Shown piece after piece: positions 1 to 6,248 of a stretch of DNA of 8,973 nucleotides. This DNA comes from Ruminococcus sp. UBA7477 (lineage in GTDB: Bacteria; Bacillota; Clostridia; Oscillospirales; Ruminococcaceae), in assembly GCA_002479715.1 (NCBI GenBank), contig DLOT01000026.1:1-8973 (forward strand), read 5' to 3'. A program made the position numbers and the translations under genes. Within the stretch, counting starts at the first letter, position 1. Each line of letters begins with the position of its first letter. The notes under the pieces are model-generated. The model saw nothing but the letters and a program-made list of their open reading frames with translations, did no database searches and was not told the origin of the DNA.

Positions 1-43
1 CTCGCGGCAACGCTTGGTAATTTGGGAGTTGCCTCTCGCTCAT
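1..43 (-). CDS. Possible start of a divergent gene, cut by the left edge
   Basis: On the minus strand an ATG at 43-41 is preceded, seven bases upstream, by a purine-rich AGAGGAGGAG (minus-strand reading of 51-60) that is an excellent ribosome binding site. Fourteen open codons follow to the edge, reading MSERQLPNYQALPR. This peptide is too short to assign to a family. The 12-bp palindrome at 61-86 would lie in its 5' leader. The gene would diverge from the carboxypeptidase-like gene at 231. The alternative is that these bases belong to a dispersed non-coding repeat that happens to carry a GA-rich stretch. The evidence is the ribosome binding site and spacing only. Confidence 0.3.
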   Translation of the reverse strand, partial: MSERQLPNYQALPR

Positions 44-60
44 TCCGCTGCTCCTCCTCT

Positions 61-86
61 CAAAACAAATGCAAGCATTTGTTTTG
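61..86. repeat. 12-bp perfect inverted repeat
   Basis: CAAAACAAATGC (61-72) and its exact reverse complement (75-86) are separated by two bases. As RNA this would fold into a long, mostly A-U hairpin with a tiny loop. Neither side carries a T-tract, so it is not a standard intrinsic terminator. It sits immediately upstream of a strong minus-strand ribosome binding site (51-60). It could be an operator, a hairpin in the divergent leader, or the end of a small dispersed repeat. Confidence 0.6.
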
Positions 87-158
87 GCTGTGCGTCCGTT
101 TAATCCGCCGTCACACTATCTATCTTACTAATCAACATTTGGCAAGGCGGCTACAGAT

Positions 159-179
159 GCAACGTTACGTTGCCTTTTT
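159..179 (+). terminator. Terminator-like hairpin upstream of the dac-like gene
   Basis: GCAACG (159-164), loop TTA, CGTTGC (168-173), then C and five T. A second T-run follows at 185-190. The 6-bp stem is short but has the form of an intrinsic terminator reading rightward. It lies about 50 bases before the start at 231, so it might end an incoming transcript or attenuate the downstream gene. I found no convincing sigma-A promoter between it and 231. Confidence 0.4.
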
Positions 180-230
180 CGGCATTTTTTGCGCCCCGGC
201 TTGTCTAGAATATATACGGAGGTGCGGACA

Positions 231-1400
231 ATGCTAAAGATATTAACTGATATGATCGTTTGCGTGATCTTTGCGCAAGGCACGTTTTTTGCCCGGCTCG
301 GTGAGGATCTGCATGAGCTTTGGGAGCGGCTGACGGCAGTGCCGACAAGCGCGGAGACCGTTCTTTGCAAGGCTGTCTATGAAGCAGAAACGCAGTCGTT
401 CATTTTTGAAGAAAACAGCGGCGAGATCGCCCCCGCAGGGCATTTTGCCAAGCTTATGACCCTTCTGCTCGCTCAGGAGGCGGTCGAGCGCGGAGAGCTG
501 GATTATCAGACCTTTGTGACCGTTTCCGCCCATGCGAACTCTATGCAGGGCGCACAGATCTGGCTGGATGTCGGAGAGAAGATAACGGTTGAGGAGCTTA
601 TAAAGTCGATAACCGTCGGGAATGCGAACGATGCGTGCGTCGCTCTTGCCGAGGCTGTCTGTGACAGCGAGGAGTCTTTCACGGAGCGGATGAATATTCG
701 TGCGGCTTCACTCGGCATGGAGGACACATATTTTGCCGACTGCACAGGCGTTTCTGAGGCGACAGTTACTACTGCGCACGATCTTGCGGTGCTTTGCGGT
801 GAGATCTCAAAGCATGAGCAGCTTTATCCTTATATGACGACATGGCTCGACTGCGTTCGCGACGGAAAGGCGCAGCTTGTCAATACCAACCGTCTGGTGC
901 GCTCTTACAGCGGGATAATCGGTATAAAAGCCTGCTCGCTGAACGGCGGAAATGCTCTTGCAGCAGCAGTTAAACGCGACGGAATGACGGTCGTTACGGT
1001 CATACTCGGTTCTCCCGATGAGGACAGCCGTTTTGCTTTTGCGCGCGAGCAGATGAACTCTGCGTTTGCGGCTATGGAGGTCTGTACGCCACAGATGCCG
1101 CCCGAGGTCACCGCCGACGTTTCGGTTGTCCGCGGAGAAAAGCAGTTTTGCGCCGTTGAGCTTGAAAATACAGCAAAGATACTCATTCCCGCCGGCAGCT
1201 CGGGGAAGATAACTGCCGAGTATGAAAGGGTCGAAACTGTTCAGGCGCCGGTGGAAAAGGGGACAGTTATAGGCTCAGTATCGCTCATTCTGGGCGAAGA
1301 TACCGTGTTCCGCTCCGACATTCGCCTTGCAGAAACGGTCGAGCGGCTCGAATACGGTGAGGCATTGAAAAGATTGTTGTTAGAATTACTGAAAATGTAG
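231..1400 (+). CDS. DacF/PBP5-like D-Ala-D-Ala carboxypeptidase homologue, probably catalytically inactive
   Basis: The 389-aa protein has the layout of the low-molecular-weight PBP5/DacF family (peptidase S11). It has a hydrophobic N-terminal segment (about 3-21, signal-like but containing Asp7), a transpeptidase-like domain (about 35-280), a PBP5_C-type beta domain (about 285-370) and a C-terminal amphipathic helix that could hold it on the membrane. Active members trim the terminal D-Ala of peptidoglycan stem peptides outside the membrane. Here all three catalytic motifs are changed. SxxK is HFAK (His71-Lys74, within PAGHFAKLMT), SxN is NAN (131-133, followed by DACVALAE), and KTG is KAC (233-235). 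The flanking residues still match the family and the frame is intact, so this is not simple decay. I used ATG 231 because GGAGGTG (218-224) lies six bases upstream; a longer reading from TTG 189 lacks such a site. A regulatory or binding role is inference. Confidence 0.8.
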   Translation: MLKILTDMIVCVIFAQGTFFARLGEDLHELWERLTAVPTSAETVLCKAVYEAETQSFIFEENSGEIAPAGHFAKLMTLLLAQEAVERGELDYQTFVTVSAHANSMQGAQIWLDVGEKITVEELIKSITVGNANDACVALAEAVCDSEESFTERMNIRAASLGMEDTYFADCTGVSEATVTTAHDLAVLCGEISKHEQLYPYMTTWLDCVRDGKAQLVNTNRLVRSYSGIIGIKACSLNGGNALAAAVKRDGMTVVTVILGSPDEDSRFAFAREQMNSAFAAMEVCTPQMPPEVTADVSVVRGEKQFCAVELENTAKILIPAGSSGKITAEYERVETVQAPVEKGTVIGSVSLILGEDTVFRSDIRLAETVERLEYGEALKRLLLELLKM

Positions 1401-1419
1401 TGTTGAAACTATACAGAAT

Positions 1420-1442
1420 ACACAAAATAATGTGTGTTTTTT
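1420..1442 (+). terminator. Weak terminator after the dac-like gene
   Basis: ACACA (1420-1424), loop AAATAA, TGTGT (1431-1435), G, then six T (1437-1442), 20 bases after the stop codon. The stem is only 5 bp and AT-rich, so termination would be partial at best. The T-run is the main support. Confidence 0.4.
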
Positions 1443-1450
1443 AAAACCGC

Positions 1451-1479
1451 TTGAAAAAAAGTACAGAATATAGTAAAAT
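1451..1479 (+). promoter_or_regulatory. Sigma-A promoter for pgi
   Basis: TTGAAA (1451-1456), a 17-base spacer, and TAAAAT (1474-1479) match the vegetative -35 and -10 boxes with one mismatch each. Transcription would start near 1486 and give pgi a leader of about 60 bases. That leader contains a short CTGAT/ATCAG inverted repeat (1512-1522) but no recognisable riboswitch. Confidence 0.7.
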
Positions 1480-1548
1480 ATATGTTAGATAGCTGCGCAC
1501 TGTAGCAGAGCGCTGATTATCAGTTTGTTTTGAAGGGATTGACATTTT

Positions 1549-2880
1549 TTGGCTATCAGATTAAACTCCAAGTATCTTGAACCGTTTGTCGCTCAGCATG
1601 AGCTCGAGGCTATGAAGCCGCAGATAGAAACGGCGCATAATACTTTGATGCAAAGAACAGGTGCGGGAAACGATTTTCTCGGCTGGCTGGATCTGCCGGT
1701 GAATTATGATAAGGAAGAATTTGCGCGCATAAAGGCTGCTGCCGAAAGGATCAAAAAGAGCTGCGACGTGTTTATCGTTATAGGCATCGGCGGTTCGTAT
1801 CTCGGCGCAAGAGCCGCTGTGGAGCTGCTCCGTTCGCCTATGTATAACAGCCTTAATAAGGATACGCCGGATATCTTCTACTGCGGCAACAACATAAGTC
1901 CGACCTATCTCAGCGAGATATTGTCTGTGTGTGAGGGCAAGGATGTTTGCGTGAATGTTATCTCCAAGTCGGGAACAACGACCGAGCCTGCGCTCGCGTT
2001 CAGGATCTTCAAGAAGCTTCTCGAAGATAAATACGGAAAAGACGGAGCAAAGGAGAGGATCTTTGCCACGACCGATAAGGCAAGAGGAACGCTCAAGGAG
2101 CTTTCCGATAAGGAGGGCTATGAAACCTTCGTTATCGCGGATGACGTCGGAGGCAGATATTCCGTTCTGACCGCCGTAGGCCTTCTGCCGATCGCTGTTT
2201 CCGGTGCGGACATTGATAAGCTTATGGCAGGCGCTGCCAAGGCAAGAGAAAACTATATGGAGCTCGGCGATAATGACTGCTATGAATATGCGGCGCTGAG
2301 AAATATCCTGTACCGCAAGGGCAAGAGCGTTGAGATGCTCGTTTCCTACGACCCGAGCTTTACGATGATGACCGAGTGGTGGAAGCAGCTTTTCGGTGAG
2401 AGCGAGGGCAAGGATAATAAGGGAATTTTCCCGGCGTCCGCGACCTTCTCAACGGATCTACATTCTCTCGGACAGTTTGTTCAGAGCGGATCGAGGATAA
2501 TTTTTGAAACGGTCGTTGATATCAAGCAGCCCAAGACAGATATCTTCCTTCAGGATGATGAAGAAAACCTCGACGGACTCAACTTCCTGACAAATCAGAA
2601 TATGAGCGTAGTAAACCGCAAGGCTTTTGAGGGAACCATTCTCGCACATACAGAGGGCGGCGTTCCCAACATGGTCATCGAAATGGATAAGCCCGATGAG
2701 GAAAATCTCGGCGAGCTGATCTACTTCTTTGAAAAGGCCTGCGCGATCTCGGGATATATGCTCGGAGTAAACCCGTTCAATCAGCCGGGCGTTGAAAGCT
2801 ATAAGAAAAATATGTTCGCTCTGCTCGGCAAGCCGGGATACGAGAGCGCAAAGGCAGAGCTTGAGGCCAGGATCAAGTAG
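1549..2880 (+). CDS. pgi: Glucose-6-phosphate isomerase
   Basis: Cytoplasmic enzyme that interconverts glucose-6-phosphate and fructose-6-phosphate, linking glycolysis and gluconeogenesis. The 443 aa match the short Gram-positive form of the family. Visible motifs: the sugar-phosphate-binding loop GIGGSYLGARA (79-89), SKSGTTTEP (139-147), isomerase signature 1 around GGRYSVLTAVGLLP (201-214), the catalytic Glu region GESEGK (283-288), DLHSLGQ with the ring-opening His (303-309), and signature 2 ending NPFNQPGVESYKK (408-420) with the active-site Lys. The start is TTG: an in-frame TGA at 1540-1542 rules out anything longer, and the next Met (codon 22) would remove conserved N-terminal residues. 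AAGGGA (1533-1538) is the likely ribosome binding site, with a long spacing of ten bases. It has its own promoter and may read into the P-loop gene downstream. Confidence 0.97.
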   Translation: MAIRLNSKYLEPFVAQHELEAMKPQIETAHNTLMQRTGAGNDFLGWLDLPVNYDKEEFARIKAAAERIKKSCDVFIVIGIGGSYLGARAAVELLRSPMYNSLNKDTPDIFYCGNNISPTYLSEILSVCEGKDVCVNVISKSGTTTEPALAFRIFKKLLEDKYGKDGAKERIFATTDKARGTLKELSDKEGYETFVIADDVGGRYSVLTAVGLLPIAVSGADIDKLMAGAAKARENYMELGDNDCYEYAALRNILYRKGKSVEMLVSYDPSFTMMTEWWKQLFGESEGKDNKGIFPASATFSTDLHSLGQFVQSGSRIIFETVVDIKQPKTDIFLQDDEENLDGLNFLTNQNMSVVNRKAFEGTILAHTEGGVPNMVIEMDKPDEENLGELIYFFEKACAISGYMLGVNPFNQPGVESYKKNMFALLGKPGYESAKAELEARIK

Positions 2881-2887
2881 TATCTTT

Positions 2888-2904
2888 AAAGCGCACGCGC
2901 TTTT
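2888..2904 (+). repeat. Short inverted repeat after pgi
   Basis: AAAGCGC (2888-2894) and GCGCTTT (2897-2903) form a GC-cored 7-bp inverted repeat directly after the pgi stop, followed by only one more T. It could be a leaky terminator or an mRNA-stabilising hairpin. It is too weak to show that the next gene lies outside the pgi transcript. Confidence 0.35.
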
Positions 2905-2950
2905 ATGATAAAACAAAAAGCCCTCAGGGGCAGAAACGGAGTGCAGTGTA

Positions 2951-3352
2951 ATGATTAGTTTGATTACCGGAAAAAAAGGAACAGGCAAAACCAAGATATT
3001 GATCGACCGGATTACAGAGGCTATCGGCTCGGCAACAGGTTCGGTTGTCTGCATCGAGAGAGGTATGAAGCTTACATACGATATTCCGCACAAGGTTCGT
3101 CTTGTTGACGCGGAGGAATACGGAATTTCCAGCTTTGACGCATTTTACGGCTTTGTAACGGGAATGCTTGCGGGAAATTACGATATACAGGCCGTTTTTG
3201 TTGACGGAATTCTGAAGATGGGCGGAAGAGATTACGACGCTTTGGGTGCAATGCTCGAGAAGCTTGCAATAGTAGCAAAGGATGTCAAGATCGTATTCAC
3301 CGTATCGGAGGACAGCGACAAGCTCCCCGATAAGGTTAAGGCGTTTATGTAA
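2951..3352 (+). CDS. Small P-loop NTPase-like protein of unknown function
   Basis: This is a 133-aa cytoplasmic protein with no signal peptide or membrane segment. It opens with a complete Walker A motif, GKKGTGKT (7-14), directly after a hydrophobic strand (ISLIT), as in compact P-loop NTPases. A hydrophobic strand ending in Asp, IQAVFVD (79-85), is a plausible Walker B. A further strand, VKIVFTVS (112-119), sits where a sensor strand would fall. It lacks an obvious partner domain and the zinc lasso of thymidine kinase, though its size and order of strands loosely recall that group. I do not recognise the family. The start ATG has CGGAG (2937-2941) nine bases upstream. It lies 70 bases after pgi and ends 16 bases before the strong promoter of the next unit, so it is probably the last gene of the pgi transcript. 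ATP binding is well supported; any function is open. Confidence 0.8.
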   Translation: MISLITGKKGTGKTKILIDRITEAIGSATGSVVCIERGMKLTYDIPHKVRLVDAEEYGISSFDAFYGFVTGMLAGNYDIQAVFVDGILKMGGRDYDALGAMLEKLAIVAKDVKIVFTVSEDSDKLPDKVKAFM

Positions 3353-3368
3353 TTTTTTTGAAAATCAC

Positions 3369-3397
3369 TTGACATAATCGGGATTTAGGTCTATAAT
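3369..3397 (+). promoter_or_regulatory. Perfect-consensus sigma-A promoter for DUF177-rpmF
   Basis: TTGACA (3369-3374), exactly 17 bases, TATAAT (3392-3397): both hexamers are full consensus at the best spacing. Transcription would start near 3404, giving a leader of about 46 bases. Such strength suits a ribosomal protein operon. Confidence 0.9.
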
Positions 3398-3411
3398 GTT
3401 CTTTGTGATGT

Positions 3412-3431
3412 TCTGTTCGCGGAGAAACAGA
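3412..3431 (+). promoter_or_regulatory. Small leader hairpin before DUF177
   Basis: TCTGTT (3412-3417) and AACAGA (3426-3431) can pair around an 8-base loop a few bases after the predicted transcription start. The 3' arm abuts AGAGGA (3431-3436), the most purine-rich stretch before the coding region, so folding could affect ribosome access. The stem is short, and a regulatory role is only a possibility. Confidence 0.3.
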
Positions 3432-3449
3432 GAGGAATGAGCGGAAGCT

Positions 3450-3890
3450 ATGGTATTGCAGCTTAAACAGATTTTCAGCGTGGTCGGCGATAGGCTGAAC
3501 ATTGACTATGAGATCGGCAGGGAATACCTTGAGCAGTATCCGTATTACTCTTTTAAAACACCGATCGCGGTCAGAGGCTGTGCCGAAAACAGAGCGGGAG
3601 TGGTTTCACTCAGCTTCTCCTGTGAGTTTTCGATGGAGCATATCTGCGACAGATGTCTTTGTGAGTTCACAAGGGAGTATCGCTATGAGTTCGGGCATAC
3701 GCTCGTTCGCAGCGCGGCAAATGACGACTACATCGTCTGCCCCGATAATACTCTGGATTTGGACGAGCTGGCAGTTTCCGACCTGCTGCTTGAGCTTCCC
3801 GCAAAAATACTTTGCAGAGTGGACTGCAAGGGACTTTGCCCGAGGTGCGGAGCCGATCTTAACAGCGGCGAATGCAGGTGCGGCAATTAA
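3450..3890 (+). CDS. DUF177/YceD family protein, large ribosomal subunit accumulation
   Basis: This 146-aa cytoplasmic protein carries the DUF177 cysteine pairs: ICDRC in the middle (about 64-68) and a C-terminal knuckle, CKGLCPRCGADLN followed by CRCGN, with the spacing typical of the family. Members lie directly upstream of rpmF in a very wide range of bacteria, as here (38-base gap), and are linked to 23S rRNA and 50S subunit accumulation; the mechanism is not settled. The start is not certain. An in-frame TGA at 3438-3440 limits it to ATG 3450 or TTG 3456. ATG 3450 has only GCGGAAG very close upstream, whereas TTG 3456 would have better spacing. The gene is the first of the unit driven by the perfect promoter at 3369. 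Confidence 0.88.
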   Translation: MVLQLKQIFSVVGDRLNIDYEIGREYLEQYPYYSFKTPIAVRGCAENRAGVVSLSFSCEFSMEHICDRCLCEFTREYRYEFGHTLVRSAANDDYIVCPDNTLDLDELAVSDLLLELPAKILCRVDCKGLCPRCGADLNSGECRCGN

Positions 3891-3928
3891 TCTGAAAAAT
3901 TTGTATTTCCTAAAGAGGAGGTGCCAAA

Positions 3929-4114
3929 ATGGCAGTACCGAAGAGAAAGGTATCCAAAGCAAGACGCGATAAAAGACGCAGCGCTGTATGGAAGCTTCAG
4001 CAGCCCGCGCTTTGCAAGTGCTCCAACTGCGGTGAGCTGACAGCTCCGCATAAGGTTTGCAAGGCTTGCGGATATTATAAGGGCGTAGAGGTAATCGCTA
4101 AGAATAACGACTGA
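3929..4114 (+). CDS. rpmF: Ribosomal protein bL32
   Basis: This 61-aa basic protein of the 50S subunit has the standard start MAVPKRKVSKARRDKRR and a zinc ribbon with CSNC (31-34) and CKAC (44-47). It is therefore the four-cysteine, zinc-binding form, not the zinc-free paralogue that some bacteria use under zinc limitation. The length is typical. A very strong ribosome binding site, AGAGGAGGTG (3914-3923), lies five bases before the ATG. It is second in the DUF177-rpmF unit and is followed 25 bases later by an intrinsic terminator. Confidence 0.97.
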   Translation: MAVPKRKVSKARRDKRRSAVWKLQQPALCKCSNCGELTAPHKVCKACGYYKGVEVIAKNND

Positions 4115-4139
4115 CCGATATTCGCTTTTAACGAAGGTT

Positions 4140-4171
4140 AAGCAGAGAGGGCGTTCCTTCTCTGCTTTTTT
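4140..4171 (+). terminator. Intrinsic terminator after rpmF
   Basis: AAGCAGAGA (4140-4148) pairs with TCTCTGCTT (4159-4167), leaving a 10-base loop that can add further pairs. A run of six T (4166-4171) completes it. It ends 41 bases before der. Confidence 0.88.
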
Positions 4172-4212
4172 CGTAATACCCTAAAATCATCAACTAAGGC
4201 AGGTATTTAGCT

Positions 4213-5544
4213 ATGGCACTACCCATTGTTGCCGTCGTCGGCAGGCCGAATGTCGGCAAATCGACACTGTTCAATAAGCTGATAGGGCAGAGGCTCTCGA
4301 TAGTCGAGGATACGCCCGGAGTGACGCGCGACAGAATATATGCAAAATGCGAGTGGACGGGCAGGGAATTTATGCTCGTCGATACAGGCGGAATAGAGCC
4401 TGACAGCGATGACGTCATCCTTTCCCAGATGAGAAGGCAGGCGGAGATCGCAGTTACCTCGGCGGCGGTGATCGTTCTGGTGACTGATATGAAGTCAGGC
4501 GTTACCGCAGGTGATATGGACGTTGCGGCGATGCTTCAGAAATCGGGAAAGCCGATCGTGCTGTGCGTTAATAAATGTGACAGCCTCGGAGAGCCGCCAT
4601 GTGAGTTTTATGAGTTTTATAATCTCGGCCTTGGCGACCCAGTCGCGGTCTCGTCCGTACACGGCCATGGGACCGGCGATCTGCTCGACAGGGTCCTTGA
4701 GGTCCTCCCGGAGGAAGCCGGCGAGGATTACGGCGACGATGTTATCAAGGTCGCTGTTATCGGCAAGCCGAACGTCGGAAAATCGTCGATAATAAACCGG
4801 GTCTGCGGCGAGGAAAGAGTGATCGTTTCCGATATTGCCGGAACGACACGCGATTCGACTGACACATATGTCGAAAATGAGTTCGGAAAATTCGTTTTTA
4901 TAGATACCGCCGGGATCAGGCGAAAGTCAAAGGTGCTGGAATCGGTAGAGAAGTACAGTGTTCTGCGGTCATATATGGCTGTGGACAGAGCCGATGTTGC
5001 GGTCATAGTTATAGATGCGGTAGAGGGCTTCACCGAGCAGGACTCAAAGGTCGCAGGATATGCACATGAAAAAGGCAAGGCGTGCGTTGTCGCGGTCAAT
5101 AAGTGGGATACGGTCGAAAAAGATACAAATACTATGGACGAATACCGCAAGAAGCTCCAGGACAGCTTCAGCTTTATGTCCTATGTTCCGTTTGCGTTCA
5201 TTTCCGCTAAAACAGGGCAGAGGGTAAACAGGCTTTTTGAGCTGATAACTCATACTGCCGAGCAGAATGCCGTCAGAATACCGACAGGCAAGCTCAACGA
5301 CGTTCTGGCGTATGCTACAGCCAGAGTCCAGCCGCCGTCCGATAAGGGCAAGCGCCTGAAGATATACTATATAACACAGGCTTCGACAAAGCCCCCGACA
5401 TTTGTCGTCTTTGTCAACCGCAAAGATCTGTTTCACTTCTCCTATCAGAGATATCTCGAAAATCAGATCCGTGAGACCTTTTCGCTCACCGCCACGCCTA
5501 TCGTGATGCAGGTGCGCGAGCGCGACACCAATGATGTAAAGTGA
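4213..5544 (+). CDS. der: Ribosome assembly GTPase Der (EngA)
   Basis: Essential tandem-domain GTPase that acts in maturation of the 50S subunit in the cytoplasm. The 443 aa are full length. GTPase domain 1 has G1 GRPNVGKST (10-18), G3 DTGG (57-60) and G4 NKCD (120-123). Domain 2 has GKPNVGKSS (184-192), DTAG (231-234), NKWD (296-299) and SAK (331-333). A KH-like RNA-binding domain follows (about 350-435) with KPPTFVVFVN (393-402). The start ATG has AGGCAGGT eight bases upstream. It leads a three-gene cluster with plsY (18 bases on) and gpsA. I found no clear promoter in the 41 bases between the rpmF terminator and der, so expression may depend on read-through or on a poorly matching promoter overlapping the terminator. 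Confidence 0.98.
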   Translation: MALPIVAVVGRPNVGKSTLFNKLIGQRLSIVEDTPGVTRDRIYAKCEWTGREFMLVDTGGIEPDSDDVILSQMRRQAEIAVTSAAVIVLVTDMKSGVTAGDMDVAAMLQKSGKPIVLCVNKCDSLGEPPCEFYEFYNLGLGDPVAVSSVHGHGTGDLLDRVLEVLPEEAGEDYGDDVIKVAVIGKPNVGKSSIINRVCGEERVIVSDIAGTTRDSTDTYVENEFGKFVFIDTAGIRRKSKVLESVEKYSVLRSYMAVDRADVAVIVIDAVEGFTEQDSKVAGYAHEKGKACVVAVNKWDTVEKDTNTMDEYRKKLQDSFSFMSYVPFAFISAKTGQRVNRLFELITHTAEQNAVRIPTGKLNDVLAYATARVQPPSDKGKRLKIYYITQASTKPPTFVVFVNRKDLFHFSYQRYLENQIRETFSLTATPIVMQVRERDTNDVK

Positions 5545-5562
5545 TTTGCGAGGAGACTAGCT

Positions 5563-6210
5563 ATGACAGTTTTAATTGTGTTGTTCTCGATCATTTTTTC
5601 CTATCTTCTCGGAAGCATGAATTCAGCTATAACCGTATGTAAGATCATGCAGGGGAAGGATATCCGCGATTACGGAAGCGGAAACGCCGGTCTGACAAAC
5701 GTTTTGCGGGTATTCGGCAAGCCGACGGCAGCAGTCACACTTATCATTGACCTTATAAAGGGCGTCGCGGCGGTTACGGTTTGCAGGCTTCTTGCCGAGC
5801 ATTTCGGCGTTGTTCTGCTGGATAATGAAATGACAGTCAGATATCTGTCGGGGCTGTTTGTTATGCTAGGCCACGTTTTCCCAATATTTTACGGATTTCA
5901 CGGCGGCAAGGGAGTATTGCTGACGGCTACGACCGCCCTGGCTATTGATCCCGTCGCCTGCGGGATAGCATTTACCTTTTTTATCGTTCCGCTTGTTATC
6001 TTCAAATATGTTTCGCTGTCGTCTATCATAGCGGCGACCTCGTACCCGATAGTCACCTTGGTGAGCCAGTATCTGAGGGATTATGACAAGCCGCTTCTCA
6101 ACGCAGCGTTTGCGCTGGCGATGGGTGCTATCATCGTAATAAAGCATCATGACAACATAAAACGCCTTCTGAGCGGAAACGAGAGCAAGCTCAGCTTTAA
6201 GAAGCAGTAG
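5563..6210 (+). CDS. plsY: Acyl-phosphate:glycerol-3-phosphate acyltransferase PlsY
   Basis: Integral membrane enzyme that moves the acyl group from acyl-phosphate (made by PlsX) to position 1 of sn-glycerol-3-phosphate, giving lysophosphatidic acid, the first committed step of phospholipid synthesis. The 215 aa are rich in hydrophobic helices (roughly 2-25, 54-76, 92-110, 120-147, 150-170, 178-194). All three family motifs are intact: GSGNAGLTNVLR (38-49), GHVFPIFYGFHGGKG (103-117) and HHDNIKRLLSGNE (195-207). A basic tail follows. GAGGAG (5550-5555) lies seven bases before the ATG. It sits between der and gpsA, and gpsA makes its glycerol-phosphate substrate. Confidence 0.97.
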   Translation: MTVLIVLFSIIFSYLLGSMNSAITVCKIMQGKDIRDYGSGNAGLTNVLRVFGKPTAAVTLIIDLIKGVAAVTVCRLLAEHFGVVLLDNEMTVRYLSGLFVMLGHVFPIFYGFHGGKGVLLTATTALAIDPVACGIAFTFFIVPLVIFKYVSLSSIIAATSYPIVTLVSQYLRDYDKPLLNAAFALAMGAIIVIKHHDNIKRLLSGNESKLSFKKQ

Positions 6211-6248
6211 GGACATCTACCGATTTTGAAACGAAAGAGAGTGGTGCT

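Noticed and set aside
189..231. TTG 189 as the start of the dac-like protein, or TTGCGC/TATATA as its promoter
   Set aside because: TTG 189 has no ribosome binding site while ATG 231 has GGAGGTG at ideal spacing; the promoter-like pair would start transcription at or beyond the ribosome binding site and has a poor -35.
22..237. 71-codon plus-strand open frame in the left non-coding region
   Set aside because: No ribosome binding site, no recognisable domain, composition unlike the neighbouring genes, and it runs through the palindrome and the terminator-like hairpin.
1480..1548. Possible riboswitch or T-box in the pgi leader
   Set aside because: Only 4-5 bp inverted repeats are present and no known riboswitch core is recognisable in about 60 bases.
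2912..2931. GCCCTCAGGGGC hairpin that, on the minus strand, is followed by a T-run like a terminator
   Set aside because: The stem is only 4 bp and no minus-strand gene exists to its right for it to terminate; on the plus strand it has no T-tract.
2458..3093. 211-codon minus-strand open frame across the end of pgi
   Set aside because: It is antisense to conserved pgi codons and the start of the P-loop gene, and its translation shows no family motif.
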